A stretch of 64,000 nt of DNA from Christiangramia sp. OXR-203 (lineage in GTDB: Bacteria; Bacteroidota; Bacteroidia; Flavobacteriales; Flavobacteriaceae): positions 1,240,001-1,304,000 of the forward strand of contig NZ_CP139698.1 of the NCBI RefSeq assembly GCF_034372165.1, written 5' to 3'. The notes below the pieces were generated by a model. It saw only the letters and a program-made list of their open reading frames with translations, was not told the DNA's origin and did no database searches. The position numbers and the translations under genes are program-made. This document shows positions 43,721 to 53,173 of this stretch, piece by piece. Each line of letters opens with the position of its first letter. Position 1 is the first letter of the stretch.

Positions 43721-46129
43721 ATGGAAGAATTCAACGATTTTACTGTAGAAGCAGAGGAGTCAAATTTTGACCTAAAAGCAGAACTATACAAATATTTAGC
43801 TCATTGGAAATGGATAATTTTTGGCCTCATAATTGGAGTTGTATTTGCTTATTTATATAATAGGTACACTATTCCTAAATATAATACACAAGCTACAATG
43901 ATTATTGTAGATGATGAGAAGAAAAATGCTATGAATGCTACGCCATCGGGCGGTGGAGCTATTTTTTCACTTGAAGACGATGGAATACAGAATCACATAG
44001 AGAAATTAAAATCAAAGCAACTGGTTGAAAGTGTTGTTGATGAACTGGATCATAATGTAAGTTATTTTATAGAAGGTAATGTAATTACTGTTGAAGCATA
44101 TCGATCTAGTCCTGTTTTGATCAAATTTATCACAAATGATAGTGTAGTAAATACTATTTCAAGAGATTTTGTTGTGACACCTACTTCAGAGACATCATTT
44201 AGACTTGAGGATGAAAGTCTGGAGTACAATGCTGATCATAAAATTGGTGAAATAATTGATCTGTCTGGCCTTAAGTTTGTTATTTTGCCTAAATCAAGTA
44301 AGGAGCAAGATAGTTTTGGAAAAACAAGGTCAATAAATATTGTGATGGAACCTGTGAGGGACGTTGCTGCAGAATATATATCTAAATTACAAATTACTCA
44401 AAAAGGACAGGCTAAGGACATTTTATCACTTAGCTTGGTTCAAAACACTCCGGAGAAATCCCAGGATTTTCTTAGTAAATTAATGGAGCGCTTTAACGAG
44501 GAGGGAGTTAAGAATAACCAAGAAGTCGCGGAAAATACTACTAAATTTATCCAGGATAGGTTAGAAATGATTACCACAGAGTTAGATTCTGTAGAAGTCA
44601 ATATTGCTGATTTCAAGAGAGATAATCGAATCATGGACGTTAGTAGTGGTGCGTCTGAATTTCAATCGAAATTTTCTACTGCTGAACAGGAGATTTTCAA
44701 CTTGGAAACTCAATTGGAACTCTTGACATCTGTAGAAGAATTGTTAAGAAGCCAGGGCGAATATGAGTTACTGCCGGAGATTGGAATAAATAAAGGTGGA
44801 GTATCTGGCTTGGTGGCTTCTTATAACTCTTTAGTAGTAGAACGGAATGTATATCTAGAGGGTGGAACTGAAAAAAACCCTATAGTGAAGACCTTGAGTG
44901 AACAACTCGATGGTTTGAGAAATAACCTCTTCGAGAATATTCAAAGTACAAGAAATTCCTTAAATATACAATTACGAGAACTTTCTAAAAGGGAAAATGT
45001 TGCCCAAGGACAATTTAGCGCCTTTCCAGGATTAGAGAAAGGTATGCGAAATATAGAACGTCAGCAACAAATTAAAGAACAATTATACCTCTTTCTGTTA
45101 CAACGTAGAGAAGAGGCAGCAATATCTTCTGCTGCGACAGCAGCAGTTGCACGCATTATTGACCAACCGTATACCAATAATGATCCTGTGGATCCAGCAC
45201 CATGGCTAATATTAACTGTTGGTTTTTTAATTGGTCTAATTATTCCAATTCTAATAATATTCGTGAAGAACTTCCTAGATACGAAAGTACATCATAAGGG
45301 TGATTTGAATACGTTACTGAAACATGTTCCGTTTTTAGCTGAACTGCCAAGAATTAAAGCTGAGGACGTAGATATCATTCAGTTAAATGATAGATCTCCT
45401 TTGGCAGAGTCTTTCAGGATCCTGCGCACCAATTTAGCGTATCTTGTGCAAAACAAAGATAAAACAAGAGGTGACGTAATATTTGTGACCTCTACTATCA
45501 AAGGTGAAGGTAAAACATTTGTTTCATACAATTTATCCAGGACACTAGCTAGTAGCAGTAAAAAGGTTCTCTTAATTGGAGCAGATATAAGAAACCCTAA
45601 ACTTCATAGATATACGCAAAACACAATTGGTGCTAAGGAAAAAGGATTATCAGATTTTTTATATGACTATGATGTAAATTCTGCTGATGTCATTTCTTCA
45701 ACAAATGATGGGGATATTCCAGTAGATGTAATCCTATCTGGACCTATTCCTCCAAATCCAGCAGAACTTTTAATGAATGATCGCTTGGAATTTTTAATTG
45801 AAGAGTCGAAGGTGAAGTATAATTATATTATAGTGGATACCGCACCTGCAATGATTGTGACCGACACTTTGTTAATTAGTCAATTAGCTGATTATACACT
45901 TTACGTTACAAGAGCAGATTACACCGAGAAAGCACTTCTGGATTTCCCGAAAGATTTAAAGAAACAAGGTAAGCTTAACGGTCTTGCTGTAATACTCAAC
46001 GATATAGACTATTCAAAATTTAGTTATGGCGCACAATATGGTTATTCCTATGGATATGGATATGGATATGGTGAAGAAAATGTATCTAGATGGGGTCGAA
46101 TTAAAAAGCGTATTTCTAACTCTAGCTAG
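43721..46129 (+). CDS. wzc: Capsule chain-length regulator and BY-type tyrosine kinase
   Basis: A fused Wzz/BY-kinase of 802 residues. Transmembrane helices lie at about 31-47 and 494-516, with a coiled-coil-rich periplasmic domain between. The kinase domain has Walker A IKGEGKT near 593, the Walker A' region LLIGADIRNPKL near 617 and Walker B IIVDTAPA near 703. The C-terminal tail has seven tyrosines alternating mainly with glycine (769-784), the autophosphorylation cluster. It ends directly against the convergent phosphatase gene. Confidence 0.94.
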   Translation: MEEFNDFTVEAEESNFDLKAELYKYLAHWKWIIFGLIIGVVFAYLYNRYTIPKYNTQATMIIVDDEKKNAMNATPSGGGAIFSLEDDGIQNHIEKLKSKQLVESVVDELDHNVSYFIEGNVITVEAYRSSPVLIKFITNDSVVNTISRDFVVTPTSETSFRLEDESLEYNADHKIGEIIDLSGLKFVILPKSSKEQDSFGKTRSINIVMEPVRDVAAEYISKLQITQKGQAKDILSLSLVQNTPEKSQDFLSKLMERFNEEGVKNNQEVAENTTKFIQDRLEMITTELDSVEVNIADFKRDNRIMDVSSGASEFQSKFSTAEQEIFNLETQLELLTSVEELLRSQGEYELLPEIGINKGGVSGLVASYNSLVVERNVYLEGGTEKNPIVKTLSEQLDGLRNNLFENIQSTRNSLNIQLRELSKRENVAQGQFSAFPGLEKGMRNIERQQQIKEQLYLFLLQRREEAAISSAATAAVARIIDQPYTNNDPVDPAPWLILTVGFLIGLIIPILIIFVKNFLDTKVHHKGDLNTLLKHVPFLAELPRIKAEDVDIIQLNDRSPLAESFRILRTNLAYLVQNKDKTRGDVIFVTSTIKGEGKTFVSYNLSRTLASSSKKVLLIGADIRNPKLHRYTQNTIGAKEKGLSDFLYDYDVNSADVISSTNDGDIPVDVILSGPIPPNPAELLMNDRLEFLIEESKVKYNYIIVDTAPAMIVTDTLLISQLADYTLYVTRADYTEKALLDFPKDLKKQGKLNGLAVILNDIDYSKFSYGAQYGYSYGYGYGYGEENVSRWGRIKKRISNSS
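46049..46071 (+). repeat. TATGGA hexanucleotide tandem repeat in the Wzc tyrosine tail
   Basis: Three full TATGGA units and a partial fourth encode the YG repeats of the kinase tail. Gain or loss of one unit would keep the frame and change the tyrosine number by one. Confidence 0.85.
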
Positions 46130-46864
46130 CTAATGCTGCAGAAGTTCGCGATTATTATCGCAAATTCGTAGGATGTTTTGAGTATATTTATTCGGAACTT
46201 TGATTTCTTTAATTTTCTCGAGATGCGTGAGTTTATGAACATCACTACAAATGTATTCAATTAATCCGTTTTCAATTAACTGGTATGCCATCTTCTGTAT
46301 ACCTTTCCCATAATGATTGGATAAGGATAACATATTTATTTGCATTAGACATCCTCTCGTTTTTAGCTCTTTGTATTTACTAAGATCTTTAGAATGCATG
46401 TAAGTATATCTTTCAGGATGGGCTAGTATTGGAATTTTAGAGTTATTCTGTACTTTAAAAAGAATTTGAGTCAGGTTAATTGGAGCTTGAAAGTAGGACA
46501 TCTCCACCAGAACCTTATTTTCAGTTATTGTAAGTAGGTCGTTACTTTTTAAAATTTCTAGGAAGTGCTGATCCATCATATATTCAGCAGCATAGGTTAG
46601 TCGTTTTGGCCCCGCCTTTTCTTGTAGAATTTTGTTATAAGCTTCTTCGATGGTGAAGGGCGTATTTGGATAATATTCACCGATAATATGTGGCGTAGCA
46701 ACAATTTGATTGATTCCTATCTCTGAGAAGCTATTAAATATTTTTCGTGAGGTTTCCACGCTGTCAGAACCGTCATCAATACCCGGTAACGTATGATTAT
46801 GAAAGTCTGGAATTCCTTCAATTAAGTCAATTAAGAATTTACTTCTATTAAATATTGATAACAT
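46130..46864 (-). CDS. cpsB: PHP-type tyrosine-protein phosphatase (CpsB/YwqE family)
   Basis: A 244-residue metal-dependent phosphatase. Metal ligands are visible in PDFHNHTLPGIDDGS (H22, H24), in VATPHIIGEYYPN, in LAHPERYTYM and in ICSDVHKL near the C-terminus. The family dephosphorylates the tyrosine tail of Wzc-type kinases. It is on the minus strand and meets wzc end to end with no spacer, and it is read from a promoter in the 71-base gap shared with the Wzi gene. Confidence 0.93.
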   Translation of the reverse strand: MLSIFNRSKFLIDLIEGIPDFHNHTLPGIDDGSDSVETSRKIFNSFSEIGINQIVATPHIIGEYYPNTPFTIEEAYNKILQEKAGPKRLTYAAEYMMDQHFLEILKSNDLLTITENKVLVEMSYFQAPINLTQILFKVQNNSKIPILAHPERYTYMHSKDLSKYKELKTRGCLMQINMLSLSNHYGKGIQKMAYQLIENGLIEYICSDVHKLTHLEKIKEIKVPNKYTQNILRICDNNRELLQH

Positions 46865-46890
46865 TTGAATTATTTTACTGTTTAAAATTA

Positions 46891-46922
46891 CAAATTTAAG
46901 TTCTAAATAGTAATATTTGCAA
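46891..46922 (-). promoter_or_regulatory. Putative promoter of the CpsB phosphatase gene
   Basis: On the minus strand TAAATTTG (46898-46891) matches TAnnTTTG, with TTG 21 bases upstream (46922-46920). It gives a short leader to the start codon at 46864. A weaker element, AATATTTG at 46912-46919, could serve the divergent Wzi gene. Confidence 0.45.
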
Positions 46923-46935
46923 CCTAAGTAGAAGT

Positions 46936-48294
46936 ATGAAGTATCCTTTTATTCTTTACATTTTATTAATCCTTAGCTTAAGCTCATCTGGTCAGGATTA
47001 TATCAATCTTGAGGCTAAAGGAACTGCAGGAATTTATAGTAGTTCGGAATCTCCATTTTGGATGCATTCTAATCGAAGAGGAAGAGTAGATGAGAAAACT
47101 TTTTATAGCGGATTATTATCGGGTTCGGTTATCTTTAATAAAGATAATTCAAGTTCGTTTCAGTTTGGAGGTGGACTTCTATATAAGGATGGATATGATG
47201 ATGGATTTAAAATTGACGAGGCATATTTCAGTTACGTTTCTCCAAAGATTAGAGTCGATATTGGTAAACGACAGCGAACAGATCTTTACCAGGGTTTAAG
47301 TGTTAGCAATGAAAGTATTCTATGGTCGCTGAATGCGTCGCCGTTTCCAGGAATATCTATTGAAACAGTTGAACCAGTCTTTTTTAATTTTAAGGATTAC
47401 GGACTGGGGTTTAAATTTTCCATTGGAGAATACCTATTAGATGATGAGCGATTTATTGATAATACAAGGTTGCATCATAAAAGTGGACATTTAGTTTATA
47501 GAACTCAGAAAGATTTCGAAGTCAGTCTCGGGTTACAACAATTCGTGCAATGGGCAGGTGTTTCAGAGGAATTTGGAAGACTACCAAAGACCCTAGAAGA
47601 CTATGGACGTGTAATCACAGGTAGAGCTGGAGTCGATGACGTGGGAGGTGAGGAAGTGAACGCTCTTGGAAATCAGATGGGGAGCTATGAATTGAAGATC
47701 AGGACCAGAATCAATGATTTGGATGTTGAATTGTTTTACAACCATATCTTTGAAGACGGGTCCGGTTTGAAATTAGGAAATTTCCCTGATGGCCGTTATG
47801 GAGTCTACATTGAAGATAATAGAGATACCTTCTGGGGTAAAGACTGGATAAGATATTTTATATACGAATTTTACTATACTAAGAATCAAAGCAGAGACCG
47901 GAAGAGTTCGGCCATCGATGGCGCTGATAATTATTTTAATAATAATCTTTACCAATCAGGTTGGACATACCAAAATAGGGTCATTGGGGTGCCATTGATA
48001 TTACTGAATGATGATCGTTTTAGAATAGGGACTAATATTCTTACGGTTCATCACCTCGGGTTAAAGGGGGCTTTATTAAAGAATAATTCTTACCAATTTT
48101 TACTGAGTTATAGAGTAAATTATGGTCTTAAAGATTCGTTCTACAAACCAACTGCACGTGTAGTTTCATCCTACCTGGAAGTTGAGTTAATGAAGGGCGA
48201 TTATAACCTGTCTGCCTTTGTCGCTTCAGATATTAAAAACGTAGATCAATCTAATTTTGGTGCAGGCCTCATATTCTCCAGATCCTTATTTTAG
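46936..48294 (+). CDS. wzi: Capsule assembly protein, Wzi family
   Basis: A 452-residue predicted outer-membrane beta-barrel with an N-terminal signal peptide (MKYPFILYILLILSLSSSGQ). The Wzi-like start of the mature part reads KGTAGIYSSSESPFWMHSNRRGR, followed by alternating strands and WSLNASPFPGISIE near residue 131. A GKDWIRYFIYEFYYTKNQS segment sits near 295. Wzi proteins anchor or organise capsule polysaccharide at the surface. It is divergent from the phosphatase gene and adjacent to wza/wzc, which supports this role. Sequence similarity within the family is low. Confidence 0.83.
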   Translation: MKYPFILYILLILSLSSSGQDYINLEAKGTAGIYSSSESPFWMHSNRRGRVDEKTFYSGLLSGSVIFNKDNSSSFQFGGGLLYKDGYDDGFKIDEAYFSYVSPKIRVDIGKRQRTDLYQGLSVSNESILWSLNASPFPGISIETVEPVFFNFKDYGLGFKFSIGEYLLDDERFIDNTRLHHKSGHLVYRTQKDFEVSLGLQQFVQWAGVSEEFGRLPKTLEDYGRVITGRAGVDDVGGEEVNALGNQMGSYELKIRTRINDLDVELFYNHIFEDGSGLKLGNFPDGRYGVYIEDNRDTFWGKDWIRYFIYEFYYTKNQSRDRKSSAIDGADNYFNNNLYQSGWTYQNRVIGVPLILLNDDRFRIGTNILTVHHLGLKGALLKNNSYQFLLSYRVNYGLKDSFYKPTARVVSSYLEVELMKGDYNLSAFVASDIKNVDQSNFGAGLIFSRSLF

Positions 48295-48346
48295 GTCAAG
48301 CTCAAATTTTTTTGTATTTTCCTAAACCCAAACCTACTATCGTATC

Positions 48347-51286
48347 TTGAATTACGTTTCTATAAATTCTATTACAGAAACAGTGATTACCTTAAGTTAT
48401 GCTAAGGGTGTCATTGCGTTTGATAATTCTGCAGCACAATTTTTCGAGGAAAACTTTTCTTCGGAAATTAGTCTGCGATGTACGCTATTTGCCCTTTTTC
48501 CTTCAGAACTTGCCGCACAGATCAATGAAAAAATGACCTTTTGTAAGAAAGGTCGCTTTCAAACCCATTCGTACCAGAAGGATTACAACTCGTCTGTCTT
48601 TAGTTTTTATATAGCACCAATTATAGGTGATGACAGTAAAATTAGTAGTGTTTCTTTGTCAATAGAAAAGAATGACAAGACCTATAGAAAGAAGGAAGAC
48701 CTGTTATTGAGAGAATTAAATTACAGTTCACAATTTTATACAAATCTTTTTTATCACAATCCAGATGCGGTTTTTCTCTTTGATCAAGAGGGAAAGTTCA
48801 TAAATGTAAATGCACAATCTGCACAATTAGCCGAAACTACCGAAGAAAAACTGTTACAAATGCACTTTTTACCGTTCATTCCTGAAGCAGAGAAGGACCA
48901 GGTTTTAAATTACTTCGGAAGAGCTCTACACGGCGAGTCTCTTGATTATCAGTGTAGTTTTGTTACGGCTAAAGGTAACCATAGAGTACTGGAGGTTAAA
49001 AACTTTCCAATTATATTTCAGCAAGAAATTATCGGGGTATACGGAGTTGCAAAAGATATTACAGAGAAGCTTGAAATTGAGCGTAAGCGACGTGCAGATA
49101 AACAAATGTTGCGGGCTATAATCGATAATATTCCAGATTATATTTTTGTAAAGGATCGGAATAACCGTTCTATCCTCACCAACAAAAAATTTGCGAATAT
49201 TATATTAGGAATGAATGATCTACAAGCCAACTCAAATATCACTCCGCTAGACTATTTAGAGGAAACCAAAGCTAAAAAAATCATTGCCGATAATGATTTG
49301 GTAATGAATTCAGGTAAAGCAGTTTACAATCGCCAGGATATTGTTGAAAAAGGTGATGGCAGTCAGGAAATGGTACTACTAACAAAAGTTCCTTTGAAAG
49401 ATGCGGAAGGTAATGTAATTGGTTTAGTAGGGATAGCAAGAAACAACACAGATGCTTTTCTGCAGAATAAAAGAAAGGATCTAATTCTCAAAACATTGAA
49501 GGCTTTTGGGGATAAAAGAACATTTCAGGATGCAACGATCAAAACCCTTGAGATATTCAGTAGTGAATTAGGCTTTGACTATGCAGAAGCCTATAAACTA
49601 AGTGCAAATAAAATAGAATTGATTCGAACAGCTTACTGGCCTGAAAATATAGATCTTCAGAAAGGAGATTCTGAGAGCGTTCGTTATAAAAAAGATGAAG
49701 GTCTGCCAGGTAAAGTATGGGCTTCTATGAGTATCGAAATTATTCATAAGGAGGATAATACAGGTCTGCTCAAAAATATGATGCTAAATGAATCTGAATC
49801 AATACAAACTGCGGTTGGAATACCTATAATATTGCAAGGACGTTTGATCAGTATTCTTTGTTTTGGTTCTAAAGTTCACCGAAAAAAAATAGAACAATCT
49901 ATATACACAGATGTTAGTATTCAGATAGCCTCGGCTATGGAAAGAAAACTGAGTCAGAATCAATTGTCAGACTTCTTTGAATATTCTCCAAACTTAATAG
50001 CGGTGATTGGGCTGGATGGATTTATTAAAATGGCGAATCCTGCTTTCGTGAAAACTTTTAATTATAGCACAGCTGAAATTTTATCACAACCATTTTCCAC
50101 TTTCATTCATCCTGATGACCTGGATAAAACTTTCGAAGCTATCAATCTAATTTCTATTGGAGGAGAAGATTTCGAAATTCGCTGCAGGCAAAAGAATGGA
50201 GATTATATCTGGATATCCTGGCGTTTTTCAAGATTTTTTGAGAACGAAAATATAGTATACATCTATGGAACTAATGTCACCGCTATCAAAGATCATGAAT
50301 CCTTACTAAGAAATAGTGAGAAGCGATTTAAGGCCCTGGTTCAGGAAGGTTCAGATCATATTGCAATTCTGGACCGTGAATGGAAATTTATTTATAATAG
50401 CCCAGGTACAGAGCAACTCTACGGCTTGTCTATAGATCAATTATTTCACACTTCTTTCGAACATAGCGTATGTCATGATGATTGGCATAACATTGCCGGT
50501 ATTCTGGAAGGTCTCAAAGATGGACAAAGATTGCAACTGCCAAGTTATAGAGTTAAGGATCAGGATGATAATATCCATTGGATCGAAACTATTGCAACAA
50601 ATCTTTCTAACGATGATGCAGTTGGCGGAATTGTACTCAATTCGAGGGATATTACAGAATTTATACTTCAGGAACGCCAGCTAATTGAAAGTCTTAAGCG
50701 TTATGATATAGTGGCCAAAGCTACAAGTGATATTATTACCGATTATCATATAGCGACTGGAATTATGAAAGTTAGTGACACCCTGGAAAAGGTTTTTGGT
50801 TGGACTTCTGAAGAGGGTACTTTTACTTCGGAATGGTGGAATGATAAAATTCATCCTGAAGATTATAAAGAGGTAAGAAACTCTGCACACGATCTTATTG
50901 AAAATAAGATTCAGAATCTAACTATTGAATATAGATTTCGATGCGCGGATGGTTCTTATAAATATGTCTTGGATCGAAGTCATTTGATGTTCGATGCTGA
51001 ACAGAGACCAATAAGGATCATCGGCTCACTGCAAGATATCACTGAAAGAAAGAGTCATTTAATTGCCATTCAAAACCATAATAAGCGATTAAAAGAGATA
51101 GCCTGGACTCAGTCACATGTAGTTCGTGCGCCACTCGCAAAGATCATGGGACTGGTAGATTTGATGATGAACTATCGAGAAGATTTAGATAACATCGATG
51201 AAATACTAGAAAATATATTAATTTCAGCGAATGAATTGGATGCTATCATCCGAGAAATTGCTGTGAAAACTGAAAACGAATTGTAG
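48347..51286 (+). CDS. Multi-PAS/GAF sensor ending in a histidine-kinase dimerisation helix, no ATPase domain
   Basis: A 979-residue soluble sensor read from a TTG start; the next in-frame Met is at residue 63, which would cut the first domain. Domains in rough order are an N-terminal PAS-like part, PAS (about 125-245, NPDAVFLFDQEGKF), PAS (255-375), GAF (380-530), three PAS/PAC domains (about 540-905) and a terminal helix pair. That last part reads IAWTQSHVVRAPLAKIMGLVDLM, a HisKA-type H-box with histidine, but the protein stops about 60 residues later with no N, G1 or G2 boxes. No membrane segment is seen. A single-domain receiver gene follows after 24 bases. Confidence 0.88.
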   Translation: MNYVSINSITETVITLSYAKGVIAFDNSAAQFFEENFSSEISLRCTLFALFPSELAAQINEKMTFCKKGRFQTHSYQKDYNSSVFSFYIAPIIGDDSKISSVSLSIEKNDKTYRKKEDLLLRELNYSSQFYTNLFYHNPDAVFLFDQEGKFINVNAQSAQLAETTEEKLLQMHFLPFIPEAEKDQVLNYFGRALHGESLDYQCSFVTAKGNHRVLEVKNFPIIFQQEIIGVYGVAKDITEKLEIERKRRADKQMLRAIIDNIPDYIFVKDRNNRSILTNKKFANIILGMNDLQANSNITPLDYLEETKAKKIIADNDLVMNSGKAVYNRQDIVEKGDGSQEMVLLTKVPLKDAEGNVIGLVGIARNNTDAFLQNKRKDLILKTLKAFGDKRTFQDATIKTLEIFSSELGFDYAEAYKLSANKIELIRTAYWPENIDLQKGDSESVRYKKDEGLPGKVWASMSIEIIHKEDNTGLLKNMMLNESESIQTAVGIPIILQGRLISILCFGSKVHRKKIEQSIYTDVSIQIASAMERKLSQNQLSDFFEYSPNLIAVIGLDGFIKMANPAFVKTFNYSTAEILSQPFSTFIHPDDLDKTFEAINLISIGGEDFEIRCRQKNGDYIWISWRFSRFFENENIVYIYGTNVTAIKDHESLLRNSEKRFKALVQEGSDHIAILDREWKFIYNSPGTEQLYGLSIDQLFHTSFEHSVCHDDWHNIAGILEGLKDGQRLQLPSYRVKDQDDNIHWIETIATNLSNDDAVGGIVLNSRDITEFILQERQLIESLKRYDIVAKATSDIITDYHIATGIMKVSDTLEKVFGWTSEEGTFTSEWWNDKIHPEDYKEVRNSAHDLIENKIQNLTIEYRFRCADGSYKYVLDRSHLMFDAEQRPIRIIGSLQDITERKSHLIAIQNHNKRLKEIAWTQSHVVRAPLAKIMGLVDLMMNYREDLDNIDEILENILISANELDAIIREIAVKTENEL

Positions 51287-51310
51287 CAATCCCCAAAATT
51301 ACCCTAATAT

Positions 51311-51715
51311 ATGTTACGTACTATAATCATTGACGATGATGATATTGTCACCTTCCTACAAAAAAAGATTGTATCTAAAAGTGGACTGGATACTGATCCC
51401 TTAGTGTTTAAAGATGCGCATAAAGCTTTAGAATTTCTGGAATATGAAGCCAGTGAAGATCAGGAATACTTGATTATGCTTGATATAAATATGCCTGCTA
51501 TGTCTGGATGGGAATTTTTAGACCACATCAAAAAATTGCCTTCAGATGAACGCTTGCATGTAGTGATGGCAACTTCCTCTATAGATCGCAAAGACAAACG
51601 TGAAGCGGCAAATGATCCACATGTAGTGGATTTTATCGAAAAACCTCTTTCAGCCAGACATTGTGAAAAGTTAAAGGGAATCTCTAAGCTTGCACCCTAT
51701 TTCCAATTGAGCTAA
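51311..51715 (+). CDS. Single-domain response regulator (CheY-like)
   Basis: A receiver domain of 134 residues with no output domain. The acidic pocket is in IIIDDDDIVTF, the phosphoacceptor is D58 in MLDINMPAMSG, T88 lies in VVMATSS, and the conserved lysine is K111 in FIEKPL. It lies 24 bases after the multi-PAS sensor and is its likely partner. Its last 32 bases overlap the convergent EEP-family gene. Confidence 0.92.
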   Translation: MLRTIIIDDDDIVTFLQKKIVSKSGLDTDPLVFKDAHKALEFLEYEASEDQEYLIMLDINMPAMSGWEFLDHIKKLPSDERLHVVMATSSIDRKDKREAANDPHVVDFIEKPLSARHCEKLKGISKLAPYFQLS

Positions 51716-52796
51716 AGGGAATCTTCTCGATTAGAGGATTTGCAGTTTTAATTTTTTCTTCGGCCCAATCCTTTTCCTCTTCATCAGGTGCATCAGTGTC
51801 CTCATTGATCGCGCCCGCAATAGGTTCATGATTTAGCTTAATATACATAGGGAAGTGGTCTGAACCAATACTTTTCTCCCGTGCGATCTCTATAAGTGTA
51901 AAGTCTCTTGTATGAAATACGTGATCCAGAGGCCATCTTAATAATGGATAATCTGCGTGAAAAGTATTGAAGAAGCCTCTCCCAATCCTTGGATCCATGA
52001 GTCCGCTCAACTTCTGAAAAAGTCTTGTTGTTCTTGACCAGGCTACATCATTCAGATCACCAAATACTAGAGTAGTATGTTTTTCACTGTCGATATCACG
52101 ACCTAACATCAAAAGTTCGGCATCTCGGTTAGTACTGGTATCACTTTCCGTAGGGCTGGGCGGCATTGGGTGTAAACAGTGAATGTTCACTTTCTTGCCA
52201 CTTCTAAGTACTACCATTCCATGTATGGAAGGAATATCGTGCTGTACCAGATATCTTACTTTAATATCTTCCAATTTAAGTTTGGAATATAAGTGCATTC
52301 CATAAAGATTATCCATTGGAATTTTGACAGTATACTTATAGTCTTTTTCAATTACCGACATTTCATCTTCCCAGCGTTGGTCAGATTCCAGAGTAAGTAG
52401 AACATCCGGATTTCGCTCCTTTACCAATTCGATAAGCTTATCGCTGCGCTTATTGGGAGTTAGTACATTACTAACTAATATAGAAATAGAAGCATCCGGA
52501 TCGCTGCCTTTAAATTTCATAACCTGCTTCTTAGAAAGATAGGTATATGGATAAATTTTCACGAATTGATAAAGCAGACTAATGAAAAGCGCAGCTATGG
52601 CAATTAAATGCCAATCTTTACTGAAGTCGTAAACAAAGACAGAAGCAATAATTACACAAATGATCAGGAAGCTTATCTGAATCCTTGGGAAATCAAATCC
52701 ACGAATCCACCATTGATCAAATCTGGTCGCTGATGCTATCGTGGGAATACACATAACTACTGTAAAAAAGATCAAGATAATCTCTCCTATGCTCAT
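51684..52796 (-). CDS. Membrane-anchored endonuclease/exonuclease/phosphatase family protein
   Basis: A 370-residue protein with three N-terminal hydrophobic segments (about 4-22, 41-56 and 63-80) and a C-terminal EEP-fold domain. Catalytic motifs are LTLESDQRW (metal glutamate), NIHCLHPMPP, FGDLNDVAWS (246-254) and GSDHFP at 311-316. A long acidic tail follows from about 330. EEP proteins of this membrane type are common in Bacteroidota; whether they cut nucleic acid or a phosphoester is not known. It overlaps the receiver gene tail to tail. Confidence 0.86.
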   Translation of the reverse strand: MSIGEIILIFFTVVMCIPTIASATRFDQWWIRGFDFPRIQISFLIICVIIASVFVYDFSKDWHLIAIAALFISLLYQFVKIYPYTYLSKKQVMKFKGSDPDASISILVSNVLTPNKRSDKLIELVKERNPDVLLTLESDQRWEDEMSVIEKDYKYTVKIPMDNLYGMHLYSKLKLEDIKVRYLVQHDIPSIHGMVVLRSGKKVNIHCLHPMPPSPTESDTSTNRDAELLMLGRDIDSEKHTTLVFGDLNDVAWSRTTRLFQKLSGLMDPRIGRGFFNTFHADYPLLRWPLDHVFHTRDFTLIEIAREKSIGSDHFPMYIKLNHEPIAGAINEDTDAPDEEEKDWAEEKIKTANPLIEKIPFSSIGNRVQA

Positions 52797-53173
52797 ACTG
52801 GTCGTTTATGGTTGGTTATTAAGTGTAGGTTAATTCATTAGAGAATCATCCTTTCCCTGTTATGCAGTGTAAAATTGTACTACAGGCCTCTAAGATAGTA
52901 TTTGCATCGCAACTGTAAAAGAGAGCCTGAGTGCCGGAAGAATCGGGACGCTTTAAACTAATTATGATCATATTCCAGAACCCTTGTGAATACGAGCCTC
53001 CAAAGAATAATTTCAATTAACTTACTTGTAAACACCACAGCATAGGCATTGGAATTTGTGACAAAAATAACATCCGAAGTTGAGAAAGTAACTTATCTAA
53101 GTTAACATAACTTTAGTCTCTGTGCATCTTCAGGTGTTTTTAGATTCTTCCGAAAAGCATTAATTTTATTATT
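52797..53173 (+). other. Intergenic region, no gene seen
   Basis: These 377 bases separate divergent genes. No coding sequence beyond very short frames was found. TAACTTTA at 53108-53115 is a 7 of 8 match to the -7 consensus, 58 bases before the vWA gene, but the nearest TTG is 25 bases upstream, so this is only a weak promoter candidate. Confidence 0.4.
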
